Positions 17,688-27,245 of a stretch of DNA of 64,000 nt are shown here, piece after piece; positions within the stretch are counted from its first letter, which is position 1, and every line of letters begins with the position of its first letter. Made by a program: the position numbers and the translations under genes. Location of the stretch: positions 744,001 through 808,000 of the forward strand of contig NZ_MSPP01000001.1 in NCBI RefSeq assembly GCF_002150005.2. The letters are read 5' to 3'. The notes below the pieces were generated by a model. The model saw only the letters and a program-made list of their open reading frames with translations. It was not told the origin of the DNA and made no database searches. The DNA comes from Marivivens niveibacter. GTDB lineage: Bacteria > Pseudomonadota > Alphaproteobacteria > Rhodobacterales > Rhodobacteraceae.

Positions 17688-18143
17688 ATGACGACTTTGG
17701 AAATCCTAGCCGCGCGCGAATTGAAACGGGGGCCGATGCCGCCGACCGCATTGTCGCTGACGTTGACGTATGAGGATCGTTTTATCCGCCGCAAACGGCT
17801 AATCACCGATCAGGGCGAAGCCGTGCTGGTCGATCTGGCGGAGACAACTTCGATTGATCATGGTGACGCGCTGGTGCTGACCGATGGCCGCATGGTCACA
17901 GTTCTGGCCGCGAAAGAAGAATTGTTAGAGGTGCGCGGCGAAAACCTGACGCGTCTGGCTTGGCACATTGGCAACCGCCACACGCCGTGCCAAATTGGGC
18001 AGGGCCGTTTGTTGATCAAAGACGATCACGTGATGGCCGATATGCTGATCCGTCTGGGCGCAGATTTGGCGCGGGTCACCGAACCATTCACCCCCGAAGG
18101 CGGCGCCTATGGTCACGGGAGGACGCATGGCCACAGCCACTGA
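17688..18143 (+). CDS. ureE: Urease accessory protein UreE (nickel metallochaperone)
   Basis: UreE binds nickel and hands it to UreG for urease activation. The 151-residue product has the N-terminal peptide-binding domain (residues 1-75, with RKRLITDQGEAVLVDLAE), the metal-binding GNRHTPCQIGQGRLLI region, and a histidine-rich tail [11 protein letters not shown] that adds nickel-binding capacity. The tail is shorter than that of Klebsiella UreE. The last codons overlap the start of ureF by 17 bases. Confidence 0.95.
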   Translation: MTTLEILAARELKRGPMPPTALSLTLTYEDRFIRRKRLITDQGEAVLVDLAETTSIDHGDALVLTDGRMVTVLAAKEELLEVRGENLTRLAWHIGNRHTPCQIGQGRLLIKDDHVMADMLIRLGADLARVTEPFTPEGGAYGHGRTHGHSH

Positions 18144-18762
18144 TCTACTGACTCTGACGCAATGGTTTGGCGCGAACTTTCCCGTTGGCAGTTATGCCTA
18201 TTCCCACGGGCTAGAGGCGATGATTTCAGATGAGGCTGTCACGGATAAAGACAGCTTTGCCAATTGGTTGCACGATGTTGTTGAGTTTGGTTCTGGGCGT
18301 CAGGATGCGATCCTTTTGTCGCTGGCTTATCGCGGTGATGCCGAACAGGTGGCTGAATTGGCGCTGGCCTTATCGTCTAGCGGTGAACGCCATTTTGAAA
18401 CAACGCAACAGGGCCGCGCCTTTGGTCAGGTGGTTGCAAACGTTTGGGGCGACGCGCAGTCGGCGTGGCCGTTTTGCGTGACCGCCGGTGCCGCAGCGCA
18501 AACCCATGGTTTGCCATTGGAACAAACGTTGGTGTTTTACCTACAAGGTTTCGTCAGCAACCTATGCACCATCGCCGCCCGCGCGATCCCAATCGGCCAA
18601 TCGGACGCGCAGCAGGTTTTGCGCGACATGGGGCCAGTGATCGAACGCATCGCGCAGGTGGCCCTAACCGCGACCGAAGACGATCTGGGCAGCGCAGCAT
18701 TCGCAGGCGATATCGCCGCGATTGCCCATGAAACACAAACCGTGCGCATTTTTCGCACGTAG
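18127..18762 (+). CDS. ureF: Urease accessory protein UreF
   Basis: UreF couples UreD to UreG and acts as a fidelity factor in urease activation. The family signature [13 protein letters not shown] lies near residue 18, followed by the all-helical body. I choose ATG 18127 ([15 protein letters not shown]), preceded by GGGAGGA; an upstream ATG at 18109 lies deeper inside ureE and lacks a site. The product is 211 aa. Start and stop both interlock with neighbours, which supports translational coupling through the operon. Confidence 0.95.
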   Translation: MATATDLLTLTQWFGANFPVGSYAYSHGLEAMISDEAVTDKDSFANWLHDVVEFGSGRQDAILLSLAYRGDAEQVAELALALSSSGERHFETTQQGRAFGQVVANVWGDAQSAWPFCVTAGAAAQTHGLPLEQTLVFYLQGFVSNLCTIAARAIPIGQSDAQQVLRDMGPVIERIAQVALTATEDDLGSAAFAGDIAAIAHETQTVRIFRT

Positions 18763-18775
18763 AATAGGACACGAC

Positions 18776-19411
18776 ATGACTTCACCTCATGGACCATTGC
18801 GGGTCGGGATCGGCGGGCCGGTTGGCGCTGGCAAAACCACGATGACCAAAGAGCTGTGTAAACAACTGGCGCATCGCTGTTCGATGGCGGTCATCACGAA
18901 CGATATCTACACCCGCGAAGATGCCGAAGCATTGATGCGTGCGCAGGTTCTGCCACTGGATCGAATTCGCGGCGTCGAAACGGGTGGGTGCCCGCATACC
19001 GCGATCCGCGAAGATGCCTCGATCAATTTGGCGGCGATTGCCGAATTGAACGAAACCTTTCTCGACCTGGATCTGGTCCTGATCGAAAGCGGCGGCGACA
19101 ATCTGTCCGCAACCTTTTCGCCTGAATTGGCCGACCTGACGATCTATGTCATCGACACCGCAGCGGGCGACGATATTCCGCGCAAGGGCGGCCCTGCGCT
19201 GACCAAATCCGACCTGCTGGTGATCAATAAACGCGATCTAGCGCCTTATGTCGGGGCCGATGTGGATCGCATGAACCGTGATGCCACCGAACACCGCAAG
19301 GGCCGCCCGTTTTTGTTTGCCGAATTGCGCAATGGCGTTGGCCCCGCAGAAATTGCCGATTTCATCATCCGCGAAGGCGGTCTAACCGTCCGCGATATGG
19401 CGGCTGAATAA
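18776..19411 (+). CDS. ureG: Urease accessory protein UreG (GTPase)
   Basis: The SIMIBI-class GTPase drives nickel insertion. It has the P-loop [10 protein letters not shown] near residue 11, the metal-binding Cys-Pro-His motif in [17 protein letters not shown] near residue 67, [15 protein letters not shown], and the base-recognition NKRDLAP. ATG 18776 ([14 protein letters not shown]) follows an AGGA site; an in-frame start at 18722 would overlap ureF and add an unrelated leader. The 211-residue product ends the operon. The following 98 bases show no clear terminator. Confidence 0.97.
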   Translation: MTSPHGPLRVGIGGPVGAGKTTMTKELCKQLAHRCSMAVITNDIYTREDAEALMRAQVLPLDRIRGVETGGCPHTAIREDASINLAAIAELNETFLDLDLVLIESGGDNLSATFSPELADLTIYVIDTAAGDDIPRKGGPALTKSDLLVINKRDLAPYVGADVDRMNRDATEHRKGRPFLFAELRNGVGPAEIADFIIREGGLTVRDMAAE

Positions 19412-19509
19412 GGCTTCACACAGCCGTGATCGTTTGCGGTGTGTTCGATGCAACTATCTTAGGGCGTGCTCGTATCCATTAGTATCTGCTAATGAATGGG
19501 GGCACTGCC

Positions 19510-20916
19510 ATGCCTACTGAAGTTTCTTCTAATCAATTTTATCGCCTTGATTTTAGTTTGCTAGGTGCAGACCTTGGCGGGCTGACTAACCTGAACGTCG
19601 CTAATGATTTGGACCAGGTTTCTGGAACAATAAACGACCAAAATGGTGTAATTTCATCAGGGGCCGAAGCGAACGCAACCTTTACCCAAGACGGCGGAGA
19701 GCCGACCGAATTGACGTTCCTCGGTGCAGGGACGATCAGTTTGGTGTCCCTACTTGGTATCGAACTGTATCCGCGCGAGGTAATGTTGTTCGAGGCAGGT
19801 GGTGAATTCTTTCTTTTCGCACCAGATGGTTTGCCGCCGCTTTCATCTACTCAGTTTAGCCTTAACCTTGATGCAAACGCAGAGTTTGTTTTGGAGTCTG
19901 GTCCGGACGGTACAGTTGACGGTCTGGAAACCGGCGAAGTTATGGGGCTGGGCTATACCGACCGCCAAGGCGACCAGATCACCGATGGCGCGGACACAAT
20001 TTTCGGCAATGGCGGCGATGACGTTATTCTGTCCGCTGGCGGCGATGATTTTGTTTACGGCGGCGATGGCAATGACACGATCACCGGCGGTGCTGGCGCA
20101 GATAGTTTATTCGGGGATCAGGGTAGCGATGTGTTCATCGGCGGCAATGATGGCGATGTCATTGCTGGTGGCGAAGATGCTGATGGGACCGATTTCGATA
20201 CTCTGGACCTGACAGGCACGAATGTCGCAACGATCAATTATGCCGATGACACGCGCGAAAACGGCACTGTGGTTTTTGATGATGGAACCAGTTTGGTGTT
20301 TTCGGAAATCGAAAATGTCATTCCATGTTTCACGACCGGTTCGCAGGTCGCAACGCCAAAAGGTTTAGTTGCTGTCGAGGACTTGAAGCAAGGTGATCTG
20401 GTTATCACGCGGGATAACGGTATACAGCCGATTGCTTGGGCAGGGCAGCGCAGCCTGTCGCGCGCAGAGTTGGAGAAGGACCCAAAACTGCGCCCGATTT
20501 TAATCCCCAAAGATACCTTTGGCGAAAATCAGCCAGATCGCGACATTATGGTGTCTCCGAACCACCGATTGTTGTTGTCGGGGGGCGATGTTGAATTGCT
20601 GTTTGGCGAACACGAGGTGTTTTCAGCCGCAAAGTTTTTGGTCGGATTGCGCGGAATTAAAAGGGTCGCTGCGACTTCGGTTTCTTACGTACATTTCATG
20701 TGCGAACGACACGAGGTCGTATGCAGCGACAGTTTTTGGAGCGAAAGTTTCCAACCGGGCGACTACAGCTTGGGCGGTGTTGATGCGGCGCAACGCCGTG
20801 AATTACTGCAATTGTTCCCCGAGTTGAAAACAAAATCAGGGCTTTCTGCGTATAAAACTGCGAGGCTAGACCTTAAACGATTTGAGGCGAACAGTTTGTT
20901 GCGAAATTCGATCTAA
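19510..20916 (+). CDS. RTX calcium-repeat protein with C-terminal Hint domain
   Basis: A 468-residue exported protein. After about 150 residues of unassigned N-terminal domain, residues 160-225 contain RTX nonapeptides (GNGGDDVIL, AGGDDFVYG, GGDGNDTITG, GGAGADSLFG, GGNDGDVIAG), which bind calcium after type I secretion. A Hint (hedgehog/intein) domain follows from the cysteine in VIPCFTTGSQVATP with VEDLKQGDLVITRDNG and the histidine block MVSPNHRLLL. Such RTX-Hint proteins are common in Rhodobacteraceae; the Hint part may perform autoproteolysis. ATG 19510 (MPTEVSS) is preferred because GGGGG lies 8 bases upstream; an ATG at 19492 gives six extra residues but no site. No transporter genes adjoin it. 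Function is unknown. Confidence 0.88.
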   Translation: MPTEVSSNQFYRLDFSLLGADLGGLTNLNVANDLDQVSGTINDQNGVISSGAEANATFTQDGGEPTELTFLGAGTISLVSLLGIELYPREVMLFEAGGEFFLFAPDGLPPLSSTQFSLNLDANAEFVLESGPDGTVDGLETGEVMGLGYTDRQGDQITDGADTIFGNGGDDVILSAGGDDFVYGGDGNDTITGGAGADSLFGDQGSDVFIGGNDGDVIAGGEDADGTDFDTLDLTGTNVATINYADDTRENGTVVFDDGTSLVFSEIENVIPCFTTGSQVATPKGLVAVEDLKQGDLVITRDNGIQPIAWAGQRSLSRAELEKDPKLRPILIPKDTFGENQPDRDIMVSPNHRLLLSGGDVELLFGEHEVFSAAKFLVGLRGIKRVAATSVSYVHFMCERHEVVCSDSFWSESFQPGDYSLGGVDAAQRRELLQLFPELKTKSGLSAYKTARLDLKRFEANSLLRNSI

Positions 20917-20932
20917 TTGGAATTGTTCCAAT
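20916..20932 (+). other. Inverted repeat at the end of the RTX-Hint gene
   Basis: ATTGGAA-TTG-TTCCAAT begins at the last base of the stop codon. It could form a 7-bp hairpin, but no T-run follows, so termination is doubtful. Confidence 0.35.
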
Positions 20933-21214
20933 AGAGTGGGTTGTCGCGTAATTTGCGCGTCTAACCTACCCTTTTTAACTTTTGAGAGAGAGGCAATTTT
21001 GATTTAGATCAGAAATATTAAGAATAATTTTGTATCATTTGAGAAATTTTATTTCTGAACGGTCAATTCCCTAGGCGCTTGCCACCGCTTGGAGTGAATT
21101 AGCATAGACCCCCAATCCAATCCCAAAAATTGACGTATCATTCCATATCAGCCCGCTCGGTAATCAGCCGACATCGTGCCGGGTTCGTGATGCGCCATAA
21201 GGGAGGGATGAACT
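20917..21214 (+). other. AT-rich leader of the chemosensory operon
   Basis: The 298 bases hold no gene that I can support. The stretch 20990-21060 is markedly richer in A and T than its surroundings and contains AGAAAT-TTT-ATTTCT (21042-21056), whose right arm can also pair with TCAGAAAT at 21009-21016. The operon promoter presumably lies here, but I cannot place -35 and -10 boxes with confidence. GGGAGGGA at 21201-21208 is the ribosome-binding site for the first gene. Confidence 0.45.
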
Positions 21215-23137
21215 GTGGCACTCGTCAAAAAGAAATCAGCGAATGGTGCAGCCTCGGTCGCACGTGTTTCCAAAGGGCCAGCAAACAAGCAAAGCCCGAG
21301 CGTTGACCAAAAACGCCAGCATGCCCGCACGGTTGCAAAACAAAAACAGTCTGCCGACACAATCGCATCGGCCTGCGCAGAACTGAGTGCGGGCGTCCAA
21401 GAGGCCAGCGCGGCCACAGAAGAGCTATCAAACGCGATGTCGCAGATTGCGGCGGGTGCGGTACAAGCGGCGTCATCCTCGGAAGAAAGCGCTGCGTCGA
21501 TGACGCAAGTAAACCGCCGTGTCGGCCTACAATCCGCGGCAGCGTCCAAATCGCTGGATGTGACGAACAAGCTGCAAACCCTGATCGCCGAAGCGGATAC
21601 CAGCGTTGCTGGATTGATTGATAACGTCGACGTTGGCGCCAAACGTCAGTTGGCGTCGGTTGATCTGATGCGCGAACTGGAAAAACAGGCCCAGAATGTA
21701 ATCGAAGCCGTCAATCAGGTGATCCGCATTGCCGACCAGACCAACCTATTAGCCCTGAACGCCGCGATCGAAGCGGCCCGTGCTGGTAAACACGGTAAAG
21801 GGTTTGCCGTGGTTGCCGACACCGTTCGCAAGCTCGCCGAAGCGTCAGAGCGGAATGCGACCGATATTGATGAACTGGTGCGCAACATCCAAGGCAAGGC
21901 CAATGTGCTGTCAGGCAGCGTGGGCGAGGCGGCCTCTACCGCCGCCGAAGAAGTTCAGAAATGCCGTAAGATCACGGATAACCTATCGGTCATCGCAGAG
22001 GACATGCGATCAATTCAGACTGGTGCGGAAACTCTGTCGGCGAATGCATCCGAAATGGGCGCTGCGGCAGAACAGGCGCTAAAGGGCGCCGAACAGGTTG
22101 CGGCCGCCGCCGAAGAACAATCCGCAGGCGCCGAACAAGCCAACAAAAGCGTCACGGATCAAGCTGAGGCGTTAGAAGAGGCTGACCGCGCATCAACCGA
22201 ACTGGTTGAAATCGCCGAAGACCTAAGCACCGCCGCAGACATTGGGAAATCGTCCGAAGAGCTTGCCTCTGCGTCCGAAGAATTGGCGTCGACGATCGAA
22301 GAGTTGAACCGCGCGAGTACCGAAATTTCGACCGCTATTTCGCAGATTTTGGACACCGCATCATTGCAGTCCGCCGCGGTCGAAGAGGGCGTCGCGGGCA
22401 TCGTTCAAATCGAAAAAAGTGCAAACGAGGCCAAGCAAAATTCCCAAGAGGCGCTTGCCAAAGGGAATGCCATCAGTGACCTGTTGATTGAAAATCGCGA
22501 CGGCATCGGCGCTGTGATCAAAGGCGTGAGTGACGCGATGCAGACTGGTAAGCAGTCGGTCACCGAAATTCAGGAACTGGAAATCGTCAGCCGCCGCATC
22601 GACAAAATCGTGGATGCGATTGCCAACGTGGCGATCCAGACCAACATGCTGGCCGTGAATGGCGCGGTCGAAGCTGCCCGCGCTGGCGAGTACGGCAAAG
22701 GGTTTGCTGTTGTGTCGACTGACATTCAGAACCTTGCAGAAGACGCCCAAAAGAACGCTGACGACATTAAGGATATGGTCAAGGGCATTCAGGACCAGAT
22801 CGTTATTGTGCGCAATGATTTGATTGAAACTGCAGAAAATTCGTTGGCCGAGGTCGAACGCGCCCGAGGGACGACAAAACTGTTGGAACAGGTCGCCGAT
22901 GACATGGCGATTGTTCTGGAAGGTAACACCGAGATCCTCAATTCGAGCGATGAAATCCTAGAGGCTATCGCGACCGCACGGCAAGGAATGGAGCAGATCG
23001 CATCTGCTGCAGAACAGGCCCAAACCGCCGCAAATCAAGCCGCGATGGCTGCTGAAGAGCAACGCAAAGGTGCCGAAGAACTGTCCGCCGCAATCGACAA
23101 CATCGCTGCGAGTGCAGACGAATTGCAGATGGGTTGA
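21215..23137 (+). CDS. Soluble chemoreceptor-like protein with two signalling domains
   Basis: A 640-residue methyl-accepting chemotaxis protein homologue with no transmembrane segment and no sensor domain. The first 45 residues are basic and low in complexity. Two receptor signalling hairpins follow in one chain: the first tip near residues 172-210 ([33 protein letters not shown]), the second near 470-508 ([35 protein letters not shown]). Each is flanked by long heptad-rich helices with many A/E/Q methylation-like stretches. The start is a GTG at 21215 with GGGAGGGA seven bases upstream; the ATG at 21208 is in another frame. It opens the operon, followed after 40 bases by the CheW-like gene, so it probably forms a cytoplasmic array with it. 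The duplicated tip is unusual; the signal that it senses cannot be read from sequence. Confidence 0.88.
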   Translation: MALVKKKSANGAASVARVSKGPANKQSPSVDQKRQHARTVAKQKQSADTIASACAELSAGVQEASAATEELSNAMSQIAAGAVQAASSSEESAASMTQVNRRVGLQSAAASKSLDVTNKLQTLIAEADTSVAGLIDNVDVGAKRQLASVDLMRELEKQAQNVIEAVNQVIRIADQTNLLALNAAIEAARAGKHGKGFAVVADTVRKLAEASERNATDIDELVRNIQGKANVLSGSVGEAASTAAEEVQKCRKITDNLSVIAEDMRSIQTGAETLSANASEMGAAAEQALKGAEQVAAAAEEQSAGAEQANKSVTDQAEALEEADRASTELVEIAEDLSTAADIGKSSEELASASEELASTIEELNRASTEISTAISQILDTASLQSAAVEEGVAGIVQIEKSANEAKQNSQEALAKGNAISDLLIENRDGIGAVIKGVSDAMQTGKQSVTEIQELEIVSRRIDKIVDAIANVAIQTNMLAVNGAVEAARAGEYGKGFAVVSTDIQNLAEDAQKNADDIKDMVKGIQDQIVIVRNDLIETAENSLAEVERARGTTKLLEQVADDMAIVLEGNTEILNSSDEILEAIATARQGMEQIASAAEQAQTAANQAAMAAEEQRKGAEELSAAIDNIAASADELQMG

Positions 23138-23177
23138 TGTTCGCGCTGTAAGTAATTGAAATTGCAAAGGGTTAGTT

Positions 23178-24734
23178 ATGGTACAACATGAACCATCCGC
23201 CTTTGACGCCGACAAAGTCGGACAAGATCAGGTAAACAGCGTTCGCCAGTTTGTCAGCTTTGTCATTGGTCAAGAAATGTTCGCCTTTTCGATTGAAAAG
23301 GTTCAGGAAATTATCCGTGTCCCCAATTTGGTGCGGGTGCCTATGTCGCCTGTTTCGATGTTGGGGCTGGCAAATTTGCGAGGGGAAATCCTACCTGTGT
23401 TTGACCTGCGCGGCATGCTGGGCAAATCAGGGTCGGCCATCACCGACACTTCACGCGTTATCGTGGTCGAAGAAGGGGCCAAGGTCGGGTTGGTTGTTGA
23501 TCGCGTGGCCGAAGTACTGAACGTCCCCGCCGACCGGATCGAAGATGTGACCGCGATCGAAAAAACGGTGAGTACCGATTTACTCATGGGGGTGGTCAAA
23601 AACTTTGGTGATCACGGGTTGATCCAATTGGTTGACCCCAGCGGTTTGCCGGAATTGCAGCGGTCTCAAATAGACGCGGAAAAACAGTCAGTTTCGGCCC
23701 CCGCTGCCGCCAAAATGGCACGGCCCGATGATGACACATCTATCGAAGATGTTCTGCAAATCGTGTCCTTTCAGATCGGCACCGAAGAGTACGCATTCAA
23801 ATTGGCGGATGTGGATGAAATTGTGCGCGTACCAACCTCGATCGCCGAGGTGCCGAATGCACCGCGCAATGTCCTGGGACTGATCACTTTACGTGACCGC
23901 GTCCTGCCGATGATCAGCTTGCGTGATTGTTTGGGTGTTGCCCCAGAGGAAGGCGCAGACATCAATCGCGTCGTTGTTTTGCGCGTTGCAGATGAAAACG
24001 GCGAATATCGCCAATTTGGAATGGTGGTCGACCGCGTCCGCGAAGTGCTGCGCGTACCCATGGATCAGATCGATGATGTTCCCGAAGGCGTCAAACGCCG
24101 CGGGGCAAATGAAATCGAATGTATTTGCAAATTAGACGACGGCGCGCGGATCGTTTCGGTTTTGTCGGCCTATGAAAGTCTGGGCCAGATCGACCTAAAC
24201 GAGGTTCCGACCGACCTGCAATCACAAGACACCACACAGGAGGCAGAGATGACATCCATTGATGCAACCGACCAAGAAGAGGTTCAATTGGTCGTCTTTA
24301 AATTGGCGAACGAAGACTTTGGTATATCGATCCATTCGGTGCAGGAAATCATCAGGCTGCCTGATCATTTTGTGTCGGTTCCGAATGCTGACCACGAAAT
24401 CGAAGGCATCATCAACTTGCGCGGTATGGTTTTGCCCGTGATCGATATGCGTCGTTATTTCAACATGTCGGCGGCGACCCGAACGGAACGCCAACGTATC
24501 ATCGTGCTTAGCTGCGGCGGCACATTGACGGGTTACATCGTGGACAGCGTGACCCAAGTTTTGCGCGTCACGACTGCTGAATTGACCGCGCCGCCACCCT
24601 TGAACAACGAAGCCGCAAAGTTCGTACAGCATGTTGCCAAATTGCGTGAATCGCAGTCGATGGTTCTGGTTCTAGATAGTGCGGCGTTTGACGTTGTTGA
24701 TGGCGCAGCACTGGAAATGGAAGCCACGCCATGA
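23178..24734 (+). CDS. Triple CheW-domain scaffold protein
   Basis: CheW domains couple chemoreceptors to CheA. This 518-residue protein contains three in tandem: residues about 23-160 (FVSFVIGQEMFAFSIEKVQE, LANLRGEILPVFDLR), about 195-340 (IVSFQIGTEEYAFKLADVDE, LITLRDRVLPMISLR) and about 371-510 (LVVFKLANEDFGISIHSVQE, IINLRGMVLPVIDMR). Linkers of 30-40 residues are acidic and polar. Normal CheW has one domain of about 150 residues, so one molecule here could replace three. Its TGA overlaps the cheB ATG (ATGA at 24731-24734), which indicates coupled translation. The domain calls are clear; the mechanical consequence for array geometry is inference. Confidence 0.93.
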   Translation: MVQHEPSAFDADKVGQDQVNSVRQFVSFVIGQEMFAFSIEKVQEIIRVPNLVRVPMSPVSMLGLANLRGEILPVFDLRGMLGKSGSAITDTSRVIVVEEGAKVGLVVDRVAEVLNVPADRIEDVTAIEKTVSTDLLMGVVKNFGDHGLIQLVDPSGLPELQRSQIDAEKQSVSAPAAAKMARPDDDTSIEDVLQIVSFQIGTEEYAFKLADVDEIVRVPTSIAEVPNAPRNVLGLITLRDRVLPMISLRDCLGVAPEEGADINRVVVLRVADENGEYRQFGMVVDRVREVLRVPMDQIDDVPEGVKRRGANEIECICKLDDGARIVSVLSAYESLGQIDLNEVPTDLQSQDTTQEAEMTSIDATDQEEVQLVVFKLANEDFGISIHSVQEIIRLPDHFVSVPNADHEIEGIINLRGMVLPVIDMRRYFNMSAATRTERQRIIVLSCGGTLTGYIVDSVTQVLRVTTAELTAPPPLNNEAAKFVQHVAKLRESQSMVLVLDSAAFDVVDGAALEMEATP

Positions 24735-25801
24735 AGTTGCTGATGGTCGAAGATTCTGCGCTTATGCGGCGGGTATTGCGGGAAAACGTTTCTGCAGACC
24801 GTAGGATCGATCTGGCCTTTGCTCGAAACGGAGAAGACGCCATCGACAAGCTGCAAAGCTTTGAACCAGACGTAATCACGATGGATATCAACATGCCGAA
24901 AATGGACGGGCTGACCTGTCTTGCGCATGTGATGGACATTCGTCCATGCCCCGTGATCATGTTGTCATCCTTGACGGAGAAAGGGGCCACTGCCACGTTT
25001 GAAGCGTTGGAGCTGGGCGCTGTTGATTTCGTGGCAAAGCCTGATGGTACCGTGTCCACTGATATCTCGTCCATTATCGATGACTTGATGCAAAAGGTTT
25101 GGTCGGCTTTTCGGACACGAAAGCCTGCAAGCATTAAAAAGATGAAACCGCCAGCGGCACCGGTCCGCAATCCTATGATGGATCGCGCGCGACCACGGGT
25201 CGAACTGATCTTGATCGGTAGCTCTACAGGGGGGCCTGGGGTGGTGCAGCATCTTTTGGAAAACCTGCCGTCGCATTTGCCTGTGCCTATCCTAATCGCG
25301 CAACATATGCCGCCGCGTTTCACCACGACATTTGCCGGCAGATTGGGGCAGATTTGTCGCCATCCGGTGATCGAGGTGACGCAAACAACGCCGCTTGAAC
25401 CGGGCACCGTTTATCTGGCGGCTGGCGGTAAAGACGTTGTTGTAGATCGCAAATTTAATCGGCTGGTTGCATCGCCAGTTCGGTCCGACCCACAGTTTCC
25501 TTGGCACCCTAGTGTGTCCCGCATGTGCCTGACTGCGCTGGATAAGATCGAACCAGCAAAGTTGATTGGGGTGATGCTGACGGGGATGGGTGATGATGGA
25601 TCTGCCGAAATGGCGCGTATTCATCAACGGGGCGGCGTTACGATCGCAGAATCCGCAGATACCGCTGCCGTATTCGGAATGCCGGGAAAGCTGATCGAAA
25701 AAGATGGTGCATCTGTTGTGCTGCCATTTCCCGACATCCCTGAACAACTATCGCGCTGGTTAGGTCAGTCAGCCCCAATTCGGAGGCGCCAATGTTCGTA
25801 A
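24731..25801 (+). CDS. cheB: Chemotaxis methylesterase CheB
   Basis: CheB removes receptor methyl groups and deamidates glutamines during adaptation. The 356-residue protein has an N-terminal receiver domain (D52 in MDINMPKMDG, K103 in VAKPDG) and the C-terminal methylesterase domain with the expected triad S165 (GSSTGGP), H192 (AQHMPP) and D289 (TGMGDDG). Both halves look intact. It overlaps the CheW gene by 4 bases and the HEAT-repeat gene by 10 bases, the latter preceded by GGAGG inside the cheB end. With CheR downstream it gives the system a complete adaptation pair. Confidence 0.97.
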   Translation: MKLLMVEDSALMRRVLRENVSADRRIDLAFARNGEDAIDKLQSFEPDVITMDINMPKMDGLTCLAHVMDIRPCPVIMLSSLTEKGATATFEALELGAVDFVAKPDGTVSTDISSIIDDLMQKVWSAFRTRKPASIKKMKPPAAPVRNPMMDRARPRVELILIGSSTGGPGVVQHLLENLPSHLPVPILIAQHMPPRFTTTFAGRLGQICRHPVIEVTQTTPLEPGTVYLAAGGKDVVVDRKFNRLVASPVRSDPQFPWHPSVSRMCLTALDKIEPAKLIGVMLTGMGDDGSAEMARIHQRGGVTIAESADTAAVFGMPGKLIEKDGASVVLPFPDIPEQLSRWLGQSAPIRRRQCS

Positions 25802-26409
25802 AATCAACAACGCCAAAAATGGACCAAGGCACCGGATTTGATGCCTACGCGATGATCAAAGATACGAACGCTGATAATCGCCGCGCTGCTGCGATTGCAC
25901 TGTCTGGGCAAAAAGAGGCATTTGCCGAACTTGCCGATCTATCCCGTAGCGAGACGGAAACACCTGTGCGCGATGCGGTGTTGAATGCACTTATCGCTAT
26001 TGGATCGGCCAAAGTGGTTGACCTGTACATCGAACATCTGCGTGCAGATGACGCCACGTTGCGCCGAGAAGCTGTCTACGCATTGCAGCATTTACCGAAA
26101 AAAGCAGCTAAGAAAATTCGGAAACTGATGTCGGATCAGGATCCGGATGTGCGGATCATGGCGGTGGATATTCTGCAATTGCTGACCATCTCAGATGCTG
26201 TGGAATGGATCCGTGACCTGCTGGCAAACGAAGACAACGCAAATGTTGTCGGTGTCGCAGTCGACCGGCTAAGCGAAATTGGCGGCCCGCAAGATGTAGG
26301 CATACTAAAACAGGTAAAAGACAGATTTTCGTCTGATGCTTATGTCCAATTTGCAGCGACACACGCGATTGATCGTATCATCGCACTAGAGGCCGAGGAG
26401 CCGTCATGA
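25792..26409 (+). CDS. HEAT-repeat protein in the chemosensory operon
   Basis: A 205-residue soluble protein built from about five HEAT-like helical pairs: NRRAAAIALSG, VRDAVLNALIAIG, LRREAVYALQHL, VRIMAVDILQLL, VVGVAVDRLSEIG and YVQFAATHAIDRI mark the second helices. HEAT proteins are binding scaffolds; no catalytic residues are visible. Its position between cheB and cheR, with a 10-base overlap upstream and an ATGA overlap downstream, argues for a role in the pathway, perhaps binding CheB, CheR or an output protein. That role is inference. HEAT proteins are not part of the standard Escherichia coli or Rhodobacter chemotaxis gene sets. Confidence 0.85.
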   Translation: MFVKSTTPKMDQGTGFDAYAMIKDTNADNRRAAAIALSGQKEAFAELADLSRSETETPVRDAVLNALIAIGSAKVVDLYIEHLRADDATLRREAVYALQHLPKKAAKKIRKLMSDQDPDVRIMAVDILQLLTISDAVEWIRDLLANEDNANVVGVAVDRLSEIGGPQDVGILKQVKDRFSSDAYVQFAATHAIDRIIALEAEEPS

Positions 26410-27245
26410 AAGCTTCTCTGAGCCAGCAAGATTTCAATCTATTTCGAGAGTTTTTTTACAAAAAGACCGGCATCGAATTCGATGATAGTAAACGTTATTT
26501 TGTTGATAAACGCCTGTTGAAAAGGATCGAAGAAACAGGGGCCAAATCGTTTCGAGACTATTTCATTTCGGTTCGTTTTGAATCCAGCCAAAAAGAGTTC
26601 CAAAATATCGTCAACGTAATGACGGTGAATGAAACCTATTTCTACCGCGAAGATCATCAATTCAAAACCTTGACCCAACAGGTTTTGGACGAATTGATTT
26701 CGCAGCCCAACCGTGGCGCGGCGCCGTTGCGCATCCTGTCTTTACCCACCTCAACCGGAGAGGAGCCGTATTCCATCGCGCTTCAATTGATCGAAAACTG
26801 GCCTGGTTTGGACAGTCATGACGTTGAACTGGATGGCGCTGACATCGATACAGATGTTTTAGAGCGGGCGCAAAATGGCGTTTATAATCAGCGCAGTGTG
26901 CAATACCTGCCGCCTGACGTATTGGATCGCCATTTTACCGAAGTTGCAGGTGGTCGGTATCAAATCTCCGAAGACATCCGTGACGCCGTGAACCTTTTCA
27001 AGGCGAACTTGTCCAACCGTGATGATTGCCGAAAACTGCGCAATTATGACGTGATTTTCTGTCGGAATTTGCTGATCTATTTCGACGATAAATCCCGTCA
27101 GACTGCCATCAATGCGCTGTACGACGCGCTTCGCCCTGGTGGGTTTCTGTTTCTGGGCCATTCCGAAAGCATCAGTCGCATGACGTCCCTGTTCGAGGTG
27201 CGTCGTTTCCCCAATTCCATCGTGTATCAAAGGCCGCTGTCATGA
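26406..27245 (+). CDS. cheR: Chemotaxis methyltransferase CheR
   Basis: Methylates receptor glutamates with S-adenosylmethionine. The 279-residue protein has the N-terminal helical domain (LSQQDFNLFREFFYKKTGIE) and the SAM-binding domain with STGEEPYSIALQL near residue 119, ADIDTDVLERAQNGVY near 150, YDVIFCRNLLIYFDD near 215 and GGFLFLGHSES near 246. There is no TPR extension, so it is the simple single-module type. Overlaps of 4 bases on both sides (HEAT gene and receiver gene) place it firmly in the operon. Confidence 0.97.
   Translation: MKASLSQQDFNLFREFFYKKTGIEFDDSKRYFVDKRLLKRIEETGAKSFRDYFISVRFESSQKEFQNIVNVMTVNETYFYREDHQFKTLTQQVLDELISQPNRGAAPLRILSLPTSTGEEPYSIALQLIENWPGLDSHDVELDGADIDTDVLERAQNGVYNQRSVQYLPPDVLDRHFTEVAGGRYQISEDIRDAVNLFKANLSNRDDCRKLRNYDVIFCRNLLIYFDDKSRQTAINALYDALRPGGFLFLGHSESISRMTSLFEVRRFPNSIVYQRPLS

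Noticed and set aside
24568-25407. 279-codon minus-strand open frame
   Set aside because: Antisense to the CheW fusion and cheB, both supported by conserved active-site motifs.
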